From Anaerolineae bacterium (GTDB lineage: Bacteria > Chloroflexota > Anaerolineae > B4-G1), in NCBI GenBank assembly GCA_030612185.1, contig JAUWOI010000097.1, positions 1 through 11,049 of the forward strand: 11,049 bases of DNA, given 5' to 3'. Numbering within the stretch: position 1 is the stretch's first letter; every line of letters begins with the position of its first letter. The position numbers were made by a program, and so were the translations under genes. A model generated the notes under the pieces. The model did no database searches and was not told where the DNA came from. It saw nothing but the letters and a program-made list of their open reading frames with translations. Shown here piece after piece: positions 1 through 7,416 of this stretch.

Positions 1-2905
1 CGGCCCGGCTGCGGGCCTCTTCGAACAGGTGGGCGTTCTCGATGACCAGGGCTACCTGACCCGCCAGCATGTAGGCCAGGTCTGCGTCATCGGTGGAGAC
101 GTCCCGCCCGCTGATGGGCCGCCCCAAAGACAACGCGCCGATCACCCGCTCACCGGAGACGGAGACCATCGGCACGGTAACGTACTTGCCAGCCGTGCAA
201 CGGATGTTCTCCGGCAGGTCGGCCAGCCGCTCGTCGTGCTCCGTATCGTTAATCATCACCATCTCCCGATTCTGAATGGCGATAACTACCGGATTCCTCG
301 GTTCCTCGGCCAGGACAACACGCCGCTTCATCTGTTCGTCGGGTACGTCCTCCCAGCGATCGGCCAGGCCCTGCAGGGTCAGCCCGTCCTCGTCCAGCAG
401 CGGCACCCACCAGCGGTCGAAATCGCCCACCCCGGTGAGCCGCTCAAAGAAGGTCTGCAAACCAACTTCCAGGCCACCCTCCAGCCGAGCGGCCAACTGA
501 CCAGCCTCGTAGAGAGCGCGGGCTTGCCGCTCCCGCTGGCGGGCTGCCTCATACAGGCGAGCGTTCTCGATGGCCACGGCTGCCTGCTGACCAAAGGCGA
601 GCGCCAGATCGGCAGTCTCTGCGGTGTAAGAGCCGGACTCGCCCTTGTCAATGGTGAGCAGACCGACGACCTCGCCTTTGCCCAACAGCGGCACCCCGAG
701 CCAGGAGCGTACCCACTCCGTGCTCGCAAAGCCGCGGAATCTCTCGTCCTGCTGCGCATCGGCGATGATGAGCGGCTGGCAAGTGTGCACTAACTCCTGG
801 AAGAGCCTATCCTCCTGGATAGGAACCGCGAGGCCGACGACTGCTTCTGGATCGTCGAAGCCCATCGCAGCACGGATACGCATCACCTCCCCCTCCCGCA
901 GCCACAGCGAAACGGTGTCGTAGGGCGCTACCCACCCCAGTTGCTCCATGATCAATCGCAGCACTGCATCCAGGTCAAGCGTGGAGCCAATAGCCCGACC
1001 GACCTCGGACAAGGCTTCCAACTGGCCCGCCCGTCGTTGCGCCTCCTCGAAGAGCCCGGCGTTCTGGATGGCGACGGCGGCCTGGCGTACGATGCCCTCG
1101 CCCAGCCGTAACTCCTCTTCGGTAAAACGATGCACCTCTTCCCACCACACGGCCCATAGAGCGCCGATGATCTCGCCCTTCACGATCATCGGGATCAGAA
1201 GTACCGACGTGGCCGGGAACAGTTGCCGCGTTTGCGCATCAAAGCGCGGGTCGTTACCGGCCTCGCTGGTGAAGACCGCCTGTTTGTTCCGCCAGGCCTC
1301 TTCTACGAAAGGATGCCCATCGAGTGGCATGTGGAACTGAAAGTAGGCTTCCAGTCGTTCAGGGGGCACGTGATAACCAGCGACGGGCTGCAGCGCTGTC
1401 CCGCTCTCGTCGAGCAGGTAGGCACCTGTCATATCGGCACCGATAGTCCGAGCCACCGCCCGCGCGACGTGCCGCAAGACCTCTGCGCTATCGAGCGTAG
1501 ACGCCGCCGCCTCACTCGCGCTCAAAAGGAGTTCCATCTGGTGCACCTGCGCTCGCGTCTCCTCGTACAGCCGCGTGTTCTCCACCGCCACGCCAACCTG
1601 CTGGCCGATGGCAGTCAGCAGCGCGCAGCCGGCCTCGGAGATGGGATGGGGTGCAGTATCGAAGAGGCAGAAAGTGCCCAGAATACGATCCTTGTGGACG
1701 ATCGGTACACCCACGTATGATTGCAGCCCTGCCTCCAACAGCCCGTGCACGTCCACCGGCGCACCCTCGTGCAGGTCTTCCAGGCCCAGGACCTTCCCTT
1801 CCCTGTAGACGAAACTGCACAACGTTCCGCTCAGGCCATGGGCTTCCAGGTGTTTGACGAGAGGCAATGGAAAACCCACGCAACTGCGGAGCGCCAGGTC
1901 GCCCGTCCCTTCGTCGGCCAGGCAGACCAAGCCACCCGCAAACCCCATAGCACGGAGCACGCGCGAAAGCGCCTCGTCCAGGAGGTCTCGCAACTCCAGC
2001 GAAGTGGACAAAGCCTGGGCGACCGCGTTAAGAGTGGCCAATTCCAGGTTGCGGCGCTGCAGGTCTTCCTCCGCCCGCGCCCGCTCGGTGATTTCCCGTC
2101 GCAGTTGTTCGTTTGCCCTCCTCAGTTCGGCGGTGCGCTCTTTGACCAGATTGTCGAGGTGGTCACGATGCTTCCTTAACTCCTCCGCCGCCCGCTTGCG
2201 CTCGGTGATGTCCTGCCCCTGGGCTATGGTTGCAATGACCGTCGTGCCGTCTGCGGCGTATAGGGTCGCCGAGTTCCACAGCACGATCCGCACCGTTCCG
2301 TCTGCGCACAGGATCGGAATCTCCACGGCCTCCCATCGTTCTCCTGTCATCGTGCGGTGGATGTGGGCCATCGCCTCTTCTCGTCTATCGTCGGGAAAGA
2401 GGATATCAAGCGGCACGCCTACAACCTCGCCGGCACTGCGTCCCGTCAAGCGCTCGAAGGCATGGTTGAACCGGGCGGTTCTGAACGCCGGGTCCCAGAC
2501 GATGATAGGAGCGTTAGCATAGTTGAGCAGGTTCTCCAGGTAGTCCCGCGTCTCCCGCAGCGCCTCCTCTGCCTTCGCAGTCTGCTCACCTAACGCAGCA
2601 ACTACAAAGGCAACAACTACCAAATTGAGAGCTCGAAGATAATCATTGGCCGTCATCGCATCCGATCTAAGGAAGATGTGGCCAAGAATCAGCAATCCCG
2701 CCAGGAACGCAGCCACAACTAAACCTTTCTTCTTCCACCAAAGAGATGCCAGGATAATTGGAATGTAAAAGAAGTGGCTGAAAACGGTGCCGACTCCAAG
2801 TATCGCGTGGAAGTAGTATGTGAGAGCACAAGCGATGGCTAACAAGATAGCCATTACCGTAATCTTGTATTTTTCTTCTTGTCCCTTGAATTCTATCCTC
2901 ATCAT
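1..2905 (-). CDS. Membrane-anchored PAS/multi-GAF sensor protein, C-terminus beyond left edge
   Basis: Partial gene: 968 codons are open from the ATG at 2905 to the window edge without a stop. An in-frame TGA at 2915-2917 blocks any earlier start; a weak GAAGG precedes it, and the second ATG (2902) is also possible. Residues about 14-105 hold roughly four hydrophobic segments (14-32, 40-57, 61-79, 91-106), so the N-terminus is a membrane domain. A PAS domain follows (about 123-235, ending in the usual QDITERK-type junction), then a charged coiled coil (236-290). Four GAF domains follow: about 295-445, 470-618, 630-785 and 798-962, each closing with an (E/Q)NA/T-type helix. GAF domains bind small ligands or mediate dimerisation; no ligand can be named. 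The second GAF is nearly the same as one in the hybrid kinase at 3413-6967. A kinase domain would be expected beyond the edge, but it could equally end in a cyclase or phosphatase. It lies 92 bp after the CheY-like gene and is probably co-transcribed. Confidence 0.9.
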   Translation of the reverse strand, partial: MMRIEFKGQEEKYKITVMAILLAIACALTYYFHAILGVGTVFSHFFYIPIILASLWWKKKGLVVAAFLAGLLILGHIFLRSDAMTANDYLRALNLVVVAFVVAALGEQTAKAEEALRETRDYLENLLNYANAPIIVWDPAFRTARFNHAFERLTGRSAGEVVGVPLDILFPDDRREEAMAHIHRTMTGERWEAVEIPILCADGTVRIVLWNSATLYAADGTTVIATIAQGQDITERKRAAEELRKHRDHLDNLVKERTAELRRANEQLRREITERARAEEDLQRRNLELATLNAVAQALSTSLELRDLLDEALSRVLRAMGFAGGLVCLADEGTGDLALRSCVGFPLPLVKHLEAHGLSGTLCSFVYREGKVLGLEDLHEGAPVDVHGLLEAGLQSYVGVPIVHKDRILGTFCLFDTAPHPISEAGCALLTAIGQQVGVAVENTRLYEETRAQVHQMELLLSASEAAASTLDSAEVLRHVARAVARTIGADMTGAYLLDESGTALQPVAGYHVPPERLEAYFQFHMPLDGHPFVEEAWRNKQAVFTSEAGNDPRFDAQTRQLFPATSVLLIPMIVKGEIIGALWAVWWEEVHRFTEEELRLGEGIVRQAAVAIQNAGLFEEAQRRAGQLEALSEVGRAIGSTLDLDAVLRLIMEQLGWVAPYDTVSLWLREGEVMRIRAAMGFDDPEAVVGLAVPIQEDRLFQELVHTCQPLIIADAQQDERFRGFASTEWVRSWLGVPLLGKGEVVGLLTIDKGESGSYTAETADLALAFGQQAAVAIENARLYEAARQRERQARALYEAGQLAARLEGGLEVGLQTFFERLTGVGDFDRWWVPLLDEDGLTLQGLADRWEDVPDEQMKRRVVLAEEPRNPVVIAIQNREMVMINDTEHDERLADLPENIRCTAGKYVTVPMVSVSGERVIGALSLGRPISGRDVSTDDADLAYMLAGQVALVIENAHLFEEARSRA

Positions 2906-2997
2906 ATTGCCTTCTCACTTCGGTCAGCAGTGCCACCTCGCGTCCACCCTTGACCACGAGTGCATTCCTCGACCGCTTCTGTCCCGCGCGTCAGACT

Positions 2998-3390
2998 TTA
3001 CCCTCTTGTTCTTTCCCCTTGCGAATCCAGGTACTCCCTCACCTGGCCCGGGAAGACGCGGGTGTCAACCGGTTTGGTGATACAGCCATCACAGCCAGCC
3101 GCCAGCGCTCGCTCACGCTCGTCCGCCATGGCGTGTGCAGTCAGGGCCACGATGGTGATGTGCGCGGTCTCCGGCTGCGACCTCAGCACCTCGGTGGCAT
3201 CGTACCCGCTTACTTTGGGCAGTTGCAGGTCCATCAGGATCAGGTCCGGCCGCTCGCGGGTGGCAACCTCAATTCCCTCCTCGCCGTTCACGGCAGTCAA
3301 CAGACGGTAGCCGAGGGGCTTGAGGATCGCCTCTATCAATTTGCGATTGAGCAGATTGTCTTCGACGATGAGGATGGTTTCATCGGCCAT
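2998..3390 (-). CDS. CheY/DivK-like single-domain response regulator (copy 1)
   Basis: This 130-residue protein is one receiver domain with no output domain. It has the acidic pair E10-D11, the phospho-accepting D54 in an LMDLQLP context, switch T84 and K106 followed by P107, so all catalytic positions of a working receiver are present. The start is set by AAGGAG at 3399-3404, 8 nt before the ATG. The gene begins 22 bp after the hybrid kinase stop, so translation is probably coupled to it. Stand-alone receivers of this type shuttle phosphoryl groups in relays or regulate kinases by contact. The likely donor is the neighbouring hybrid kinase (inference). It differs from the second copy at 10525-10917 by 13 of 130 residues, mostly conservative except in the last ten. 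C103 here is Tyr in the other copy. Confidence 0.95.
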   Translation of the reverse strand: MADETILIVEDNLLNRKLIEAILKPLGYRLLTAVNGEEGIEVATRERPDLILMDLQLPKVSGYDATEVLRSQPETAHITIVALTAHAMADERERALAAGCDGCITKPVDTRVFPGQVREYLDSQGERTRG

Positions 3391-3412
3391 AGTGGATTCT
3401 CCTTCGCTAATA

Positions 3413-6400
3413 TCAGCGGCACGCTTCCAGCCCAGCCTGAGGCGTCCGTGCGCGGGTCCAGCCCTCGGGTTGCAGCGCTAGCGCATCCAGGCGACACAGT
3501 TCCGCCAGCAGCGACTTCGGGGTGAGCGCGCTCTTGCGCATCAGCCCCTGGACGTGCTCGTTGAGCAGTTCGCGTTCCTCCGCTGTTACATCCTTAGCAG
3601 TGAGCACAATCACCGGGATGGCAGAGGTCCGGCCATCGGCCCGCAGTGCCTCTAGCACCTCAAAGCCGCTCATCCCCGGCATCAGCAACTCAAGTAGAAC
3701 CACATCGGGGTGCTCGCTGCGCGCCAGGCTTAACCCCTGTTCGCCGTCGTATGCCGGAAGCAGCGTGCAACTGTCGGCCGGTAGCATTTGTTGCAGCAAC
3801 TTGATCACCCCCGGGTCATCGTCCACAGCCAGGATGGTGATGTGCCGCGTGAGAGGGTCGGGCGCTGCCAGCCGGTTGAGCAGCCTGTGCAGGTCATCCC
3901 GGCCTATCGGTTTGACCAGGTAATCCACCGCTCCCAGGCTGAATGCCAACTCGCTGTTTTCCAGCACCGAGATGACCAGCACCGGGATGTCTTTAGCCAA
4001 CGGGTCCGACTTGAGGGCGCGCAGCACCTCCCAGCCATCTTGATCGGGGAGCATGATGTCCAGTGTGATCAACGCCGGTTTCAACTCACGAGCCCGATCC
4101 AGCACGCTCACGCCGTTGTAGTGCTGGACCGGTATGTATCCCTCCTGGCGCAGGTAGAAAGCCAGGAGATCGCTGAATTGACGGTCATCCTCGACAACCA
4201 GTACCGTCTTGCCCTCGGAAACCAGTGCGGTTTCTTCAGCCGCCTCCGCTTCTGGAGCCCATGAGCCGGCAAGCGGGAGCAAGACAGAAAAGGTCGCCCC
4301 GTGCCCGTACTCGCTCTCCACCCAGATGCGGCCCCCATGCATCTCGACCAGCCGCTTGCTGATAGCCAGCCCCAACCCGGTGCCCGTTATCTCCCGCGCC
4401 GCTGAGCCATCCGCCTGGCGGAACTCATCAAAGATGATCCTCTGATCCTCCGGCTTGATGCCGATGCCTGTATCAGTCACAGAAAAGAGCATCGTGGCCT
4501 GGTCAACCAACCGGCAACAGAGTCTTATGTTCCCCTCGACCAGGGTGAACTTGTGGGCGTTGCTGAGCAAGTTCAGCAGCACCTGCTTGATCCGGAAACG
4601 ATCGGCGGTGAGGGGCGGCAGGCCCTCGGCCTGTTCCACCTTCAACACCTGCGACTTCTGCTCGATCAGCGGTCTGATCGTCACCTCCACCTCCGCCAGC
4701 AACCCCGCCACCTCAAAGGTCGTCGGCTTCAGTTCCATCCGACCGGCCTCGATCTTGGAGAGGTCGAGAACGGCGTTGATCAACGTCAGCAGATCCTTCC
4801 CGCTGGAGCGGATGTTGCCCAAACACTCCTCTTGCTCAGAGGTCACCTCACCCACCAATCCATCAATCAGCACCTCGGAGAAGCCGATGACGGAGTTGAG
4901 CGGCGTGCGCAGTTCGTGGCTCATATTCGCCAGGAACTCGCTCTTGAGCCGGTCCAGTTCCCGCAAGCGCACGTTCGCTTCCTCCAGCGCCTCCGCCCGC
5001 TGCTGCGACTCTATCCGGGCGGCCTCCACTTGCTCAAACAGGCGCGCCCGCTCGATCAGCACGGTCAGGTTGCTGGCCAACGTACCCAACAGCCGTTGAT
5101 CATCGTCCGTGAAGGCATCGGGCTGAGCGCTTTCGACGTTGAGGACGCCGATGACCAGCGGGCCGGCGGCCAGAGGGACGCATAGTTCGGAGCGGGTGTC
5201 GGGGTCTCCTTCATAGTAGCGGGGGTCCAACCGCACGTCGGGCACGAGCGCAGGCTCGCCGTGTTGTGCCACCCAGCCGGTGATCCCCTCGCCCAATTGA
5301 AAGCGCAGGTCCTTGACCATGTCGGGGGGATAGCCGACGCTGGCCGCCATGTGCAATGTGCCGCTCTCTGGATTCAGCAGCAAGAGCGCCACGTTGTTGC
5401 CCTCCAACTCAGCAGCCAGGGCAACTGCTGCGGCCTGCAGCGTCTCCTCCAACCGCACCCCGGACGCGGCGGCCAGGCCCACGTCGTGGAGCAACCGCAG
5501 TTCGCGCACCCGGCGGCGCGTCTCCCCGAAAAGCCGGGCGTTCTCGATGGCTATGGCGGCCTGGCGTACGATGCCCTCGCCCAACCGCAACTCCTCTTCG
5601 ATAAAACGATGGGCCTCTTCCCACCACACAGCCCACAGACCGCCGATGATCTCGCCCTTCACGATCATCGGGATCAGAAGCACCGATGTGGCCTGGAACA
5701 GTTGCCGCGTTTGCGCATCAAAGCGCGGGTCGTTACCGGCCTCGCTGGTGAAGACCGCCTGTTTGCTCTGCCAGGCCTCTTCTGCAAGAGAGTGCCCCTT
5801 GAGTGGGATCTGGAACTGCAGGAAGGCTGCGAGTCGTTCAGGAGGCACGTGATAACCAGCGACAGGCCGCAGCGCTGTCCCGCTCTCGTCGAGCAGGTAG
5901 GCACCTGTCATATCGGCACCCATAGCCCGAGCCACCGCCCGCGCGACGCGCCGCAAGACCTCTGTGCTATCGAGCGTAGATGCCGCCGTCTCACTCGCAC
6001 TCAAAAGGAGTTCCGTCTGGCGCACCCGCGCTCGCGTCTCCTCAAATAGCCGGGCGTTCTCCACCGCCACGCCGATCTGCTGGCCAATGGCGGTCAGCAG
6101 CCGTTCGTCGTCATCAGTAAATGAAATGCCATCGCGCCGATTGAGCAGTTCGATCGCGCCGATAGTGCGCCCCCGGCTGACCATTGGCACGGCAATGATG
6201 GAGCGGGTAGTGAACGCAGTCTGGCCATCGAAACCCCGGTACCAGCGCCGGTCGGTCTGTGCTTCCCCAACGATAATCGGCTTCCCCTCTTGAACCACCG
6301 CACCCACGACGCCGGTGCCAGAGGGAAGACGCGTGCCCACCAAGTCGGCGGAGTCCGGGTCAGCGGTGATCTCGCAGACCAGTTCGCCGGTGTCCTGATC

Positions 6401-6967
6401 TACTAGCCACAACGATCCGGCCTCGGCCTGGAGGAGTTCGACCGCCTTATCTATAATCAGGTTCTGCATCGTCCGCAGGTCCAGAGTAGATGTGATGACG
6501 TCGCCGACCGCGTTGAGGGCGGCCAATTCCAGGTTGCGGCGCTGCAGCGCCTCCTCCGCCCGCTGCTTTTCCTCAGCAAATCGCTGTTGCTGGAGCGCCT
6601 GCTCGATCACGGTGGGCAGCAAATCGAGATATCCGCCGTCCACGTCCTTGACTATGTAGTCGCGCGCCCCCAGTTTTATGGCTTCTACGGCGATTTTTTC
6701 ACTGCCGGTGCCAGTGACCATAATCGTGGGCGGCAGTGAGCCCTGGGAAGCCAGCGTGCGAATCACTTCCAGCCCATCGTGGACGGGCATCGCCTGATCC
6801 ACAGCCAGCACGTCGTAGGAGCCAGCGGTGTACATCGCCAGGCCCTCCTCGCCGTCGCGGGCGAGGTCCACGACGTAGCCCGCCCGCTCCAGTTTCTTCT
6901 GAGCGAGACGGGCCAAGCCGGGATCATCCTCCAAGTACAGGACACGGATCGGTTTGGACTCGGTCAT
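3413..6967 (-). CDS. Soluble hybrid histidine kinase, REC-GAF-GAF-GAF-HisKA-HATPase-REC-REC
   Basis: The protein has 1184 residues and no membrane segment. REC1 (about 7-125) has E13/D14/D15, phospho-acceptor D57, T85 and K107, though Asp rather than Pro follows the Lys. A coiled coil (125-150) leads to three GAF domains (about 152-308, 325-480, 490-643). HisKA has H684 in an SHELRTPLN motif. The ATPase domain has the N-box N803, the DTGIG box at 832-836, an F-box near 845-850 and the GTGLGLAIS box at 862-870, so it should be an active kinase. REC2 (about 920-1033) has D970 and K1019-P1020. REC3 (about 1042-1158) has D1049/D1050 but Glu at 1093 where the phospho-Asp should be. An ATG at 6976 overlaps the stop of the upstream receiver as ATGA, but GGGGA at 6977-6981 is spaced 9 nt from the ATG at 6967, which is preferred. 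It probably takes input from a partner via REC1 and from ligands via the GAFs, and passes phosphate to REC2 or to the CheY-like protein just downstream (inference). Confidence 0.95.
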   Translation of the reverse strand: MTESKPIRVLYLEDDPGLARLAQKKLERAGYVVDLARDGEEGLAMYTAGSYDVLAVDQAMPVHDGLEVIRTLASQGSLPPTIMVTGTGSEKIAVEAIKLGARDYIVKDVDGGYLDLLPTVIEQALQQQRFAEEKQRAEEALQRRNLELAALNAVGDVITSTLDLRTMQNLIIDKAVELLQAEAGSLWLVDQDTGELVCEITADPDSADLVGTRLPSGTGVVGAVVQEGKPIIVGEAQTDRRWYRGFDGQTAFTTRSIIAVPMVSRGRTIGAIELLNRRDGISFTDDDERLLTAIGQQIGVAVENARLFEETRARVRQTELLLSASETAASTLDSTEVLRRVARAVARAMGADMTGAYLLDESGTALRPVAGYHVPPERLAAFLQFQIPLKGHSLAEEAWQSKQAVFTSEAGNDPRFDAQTRQLFQATSVLLIPMIVKGEIIGGLWAVWWEEAHRFIEEELRLGEGIVRQAAIAIENARLFGETRRRVRELRLLHDVGLAAASGVRLEETLQAAAVALAAELEGNNVALLLLNPESGTLHMAASVGYPPDMVKDLRFQLGEGITGWVAQHGEPALVPDVRLDPRYYEGDPDTRSELCVPLAAGPLVIGVLNVESAQPDAFTDDDQRLLGTLASNLTVLIERARLFEQVEAARIESQQRAEALEEANVRLRELDRLKSEFLANMSHELRTPLNSVIGFSEVLIDGLVGEVTSEQEECLGNIRSSGKDLLTLINAVLDLSKIEAGRMELKPTTFEVAGLLAEVEVTIRPLIEQKSQVLKVEQAEGLPPLTADRFRIKQVLLNLLSNAHKFTLVEGNIRLCCRLVDQATMLFSVTDTGIGIKPEDQRIIFDEFRQADGSAAREITGTGLGLAISKRLVEMHGGRIWVESEYGHGATFSVLLPLAGSWAPEAEAAEETALVSEGKTVLVVEDDRQFSDLLAFYLRQEGYIPVQHYNGVSVLDRARELKPALITLDIMLPDQDGWEVLRALKSDPLAKDIPVLVISVLENSELAFSLGAVDYLVKPIGRDDLHRLLNRLAAPDPLTRHITILAVDDDPGVIKLLQQMLPADSCTLLPAYDGEQGLSLARSEHPDVVLLELLMPGMSGFEVLEALRADGRTSAIPVIVLTAKDVTAEERELLNEHVQGLMRKSALTPKSLLAELCRLDALALQPEGWTRARTPQAGLEACR

Positions 6968-6972
6968 GACAT

Positions 6973-7416
6973 TCATTCCCCGTTCGGTACGGTGACAACC
7001 GATAGGAACAACCCCAGCTTGCAGATCGCCTCGGAGAACTGCGCATAGTCCACCGGTTTGATCACGTAGACGTTGCAGCCCAGGTCGTAGCACCGGGACA
7101 CCTCGCGGGCGTCATCCGTGGTCGTCAGAATGACCACCGGGATGCATTTCGTCCTATCGTCCGCTTTTATGCGCTGGAGCACCTGGTAGCCGTCGAGCAC
7201 CGGCAGGTTCAGGTCGAGTAGTACCAGCAGCGGCGAGGCATGTTCGCCCCCCGCGTACTCGCCTTTACCGAACAGGTAATCAAGCACCTGCTGGCCATCG
7301 GTAATGATGACGATGTCGTTCGTGATGTTCGAGCGACGCAGGTTCTTTTCGATCAGACGGGCGTGGCCCGGATCATCTTCTACCAGGAGAATAGTGACTT
7401 CTTGCCCACTAGACAT
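6973..7416 (-). CDS. Rcp1-like response regulator (stand-alone receiver)
   Basis: This 147-residue single receiver has the acidic triplet E13-D14-D15, phospho-acceptor D68 in an LLDLNLP context, T98 and K120-P121. The long loop between helix 2 and the phospho-Asp strand (about 47-62, DYLFGKGEY-like) is typical of the Rcp1 family, the partners of cyanobacterial phytochrome kinases and related kinases. It has no DNA-binding domain. The start is fixed by AGGAGG at 7422-7427, 5 nt before the ATG. The gene overlaps the end of the histidine kinase by 8 nt, the usual arrangement for a kinase and its direct Rcp1-type partner. It ends in TGA at 6973-6975, a few bases before the hybrid kinase start, so the three genes are probably translationally coupled. 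Its output is unknown; it may act by contact with the hybrid kinase. Confidence 0.95.
   Translation of the reverse strand: MSSGQEVTILLVEDDPGHARLIEKNLRRSNITNDIVIITDGQQVLDYLFGKGEYAGGEHASPLLVLLDLNLPVLDGYQVLQRIKADDRTKCIPVVILTTTDDAREVSRCYDLGCNVYVIKPVDYAQFSEAICKLGLFLSVVTVPNGE
6977..6981 (-). promoter_or_regulatory. Shine-Dalgarno GGGGA deciding the hybrid kinase start
   Basis: GGGGA lies inside the last codons of the Rcp1-like receiver gene. It touches the ATG at 6976 directly, too close for initiation, but is 9 nt from the ATG at 6967. The hybrid kinase therefore most likely starts with MTESKP, giving 5 bp between the two genes rather than an ATGA overlap. Confidence 0.65.

Noticed and set aside
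29..793. Long open frame on the plus strand (254 codons), and similar plus-strand frames at 1223-1720, 3788-4264, 4455-5099, 5261-6049, 8333-9031 and 9317-9907.
   Set aside because: Each lies antisense to a clearly recognised minus-strand domain, shows no family motif and is low-complexity or basic, as expected for shadows in GC-rich genes.
2667..2957. Minus-strand frame of 96 codons near the start of the left-edge sensor.
   Set aside because: It is a different frame over the sensor's membrane domain; the sensor frame gives hydrophobic helices and continues into PAS and GAF domains.
2906..2997. Possible terminator or promoter in the 92-bp gap between copy 1 of the receiver and the left-edge sensor.
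   Set aside because: No stem with a U-run and no credible promoter hexamers were seen, so read-through is the simpler assumption.
3413..7093. 1226-residue version of the hybrid kinase starting at 7093.
   Set aside because: It would overlap the well-supported Rcp1-like gene by 121 bp, and its first 42 residues resemble no receiver sequence. GGGGA with good spacing supports 6967.
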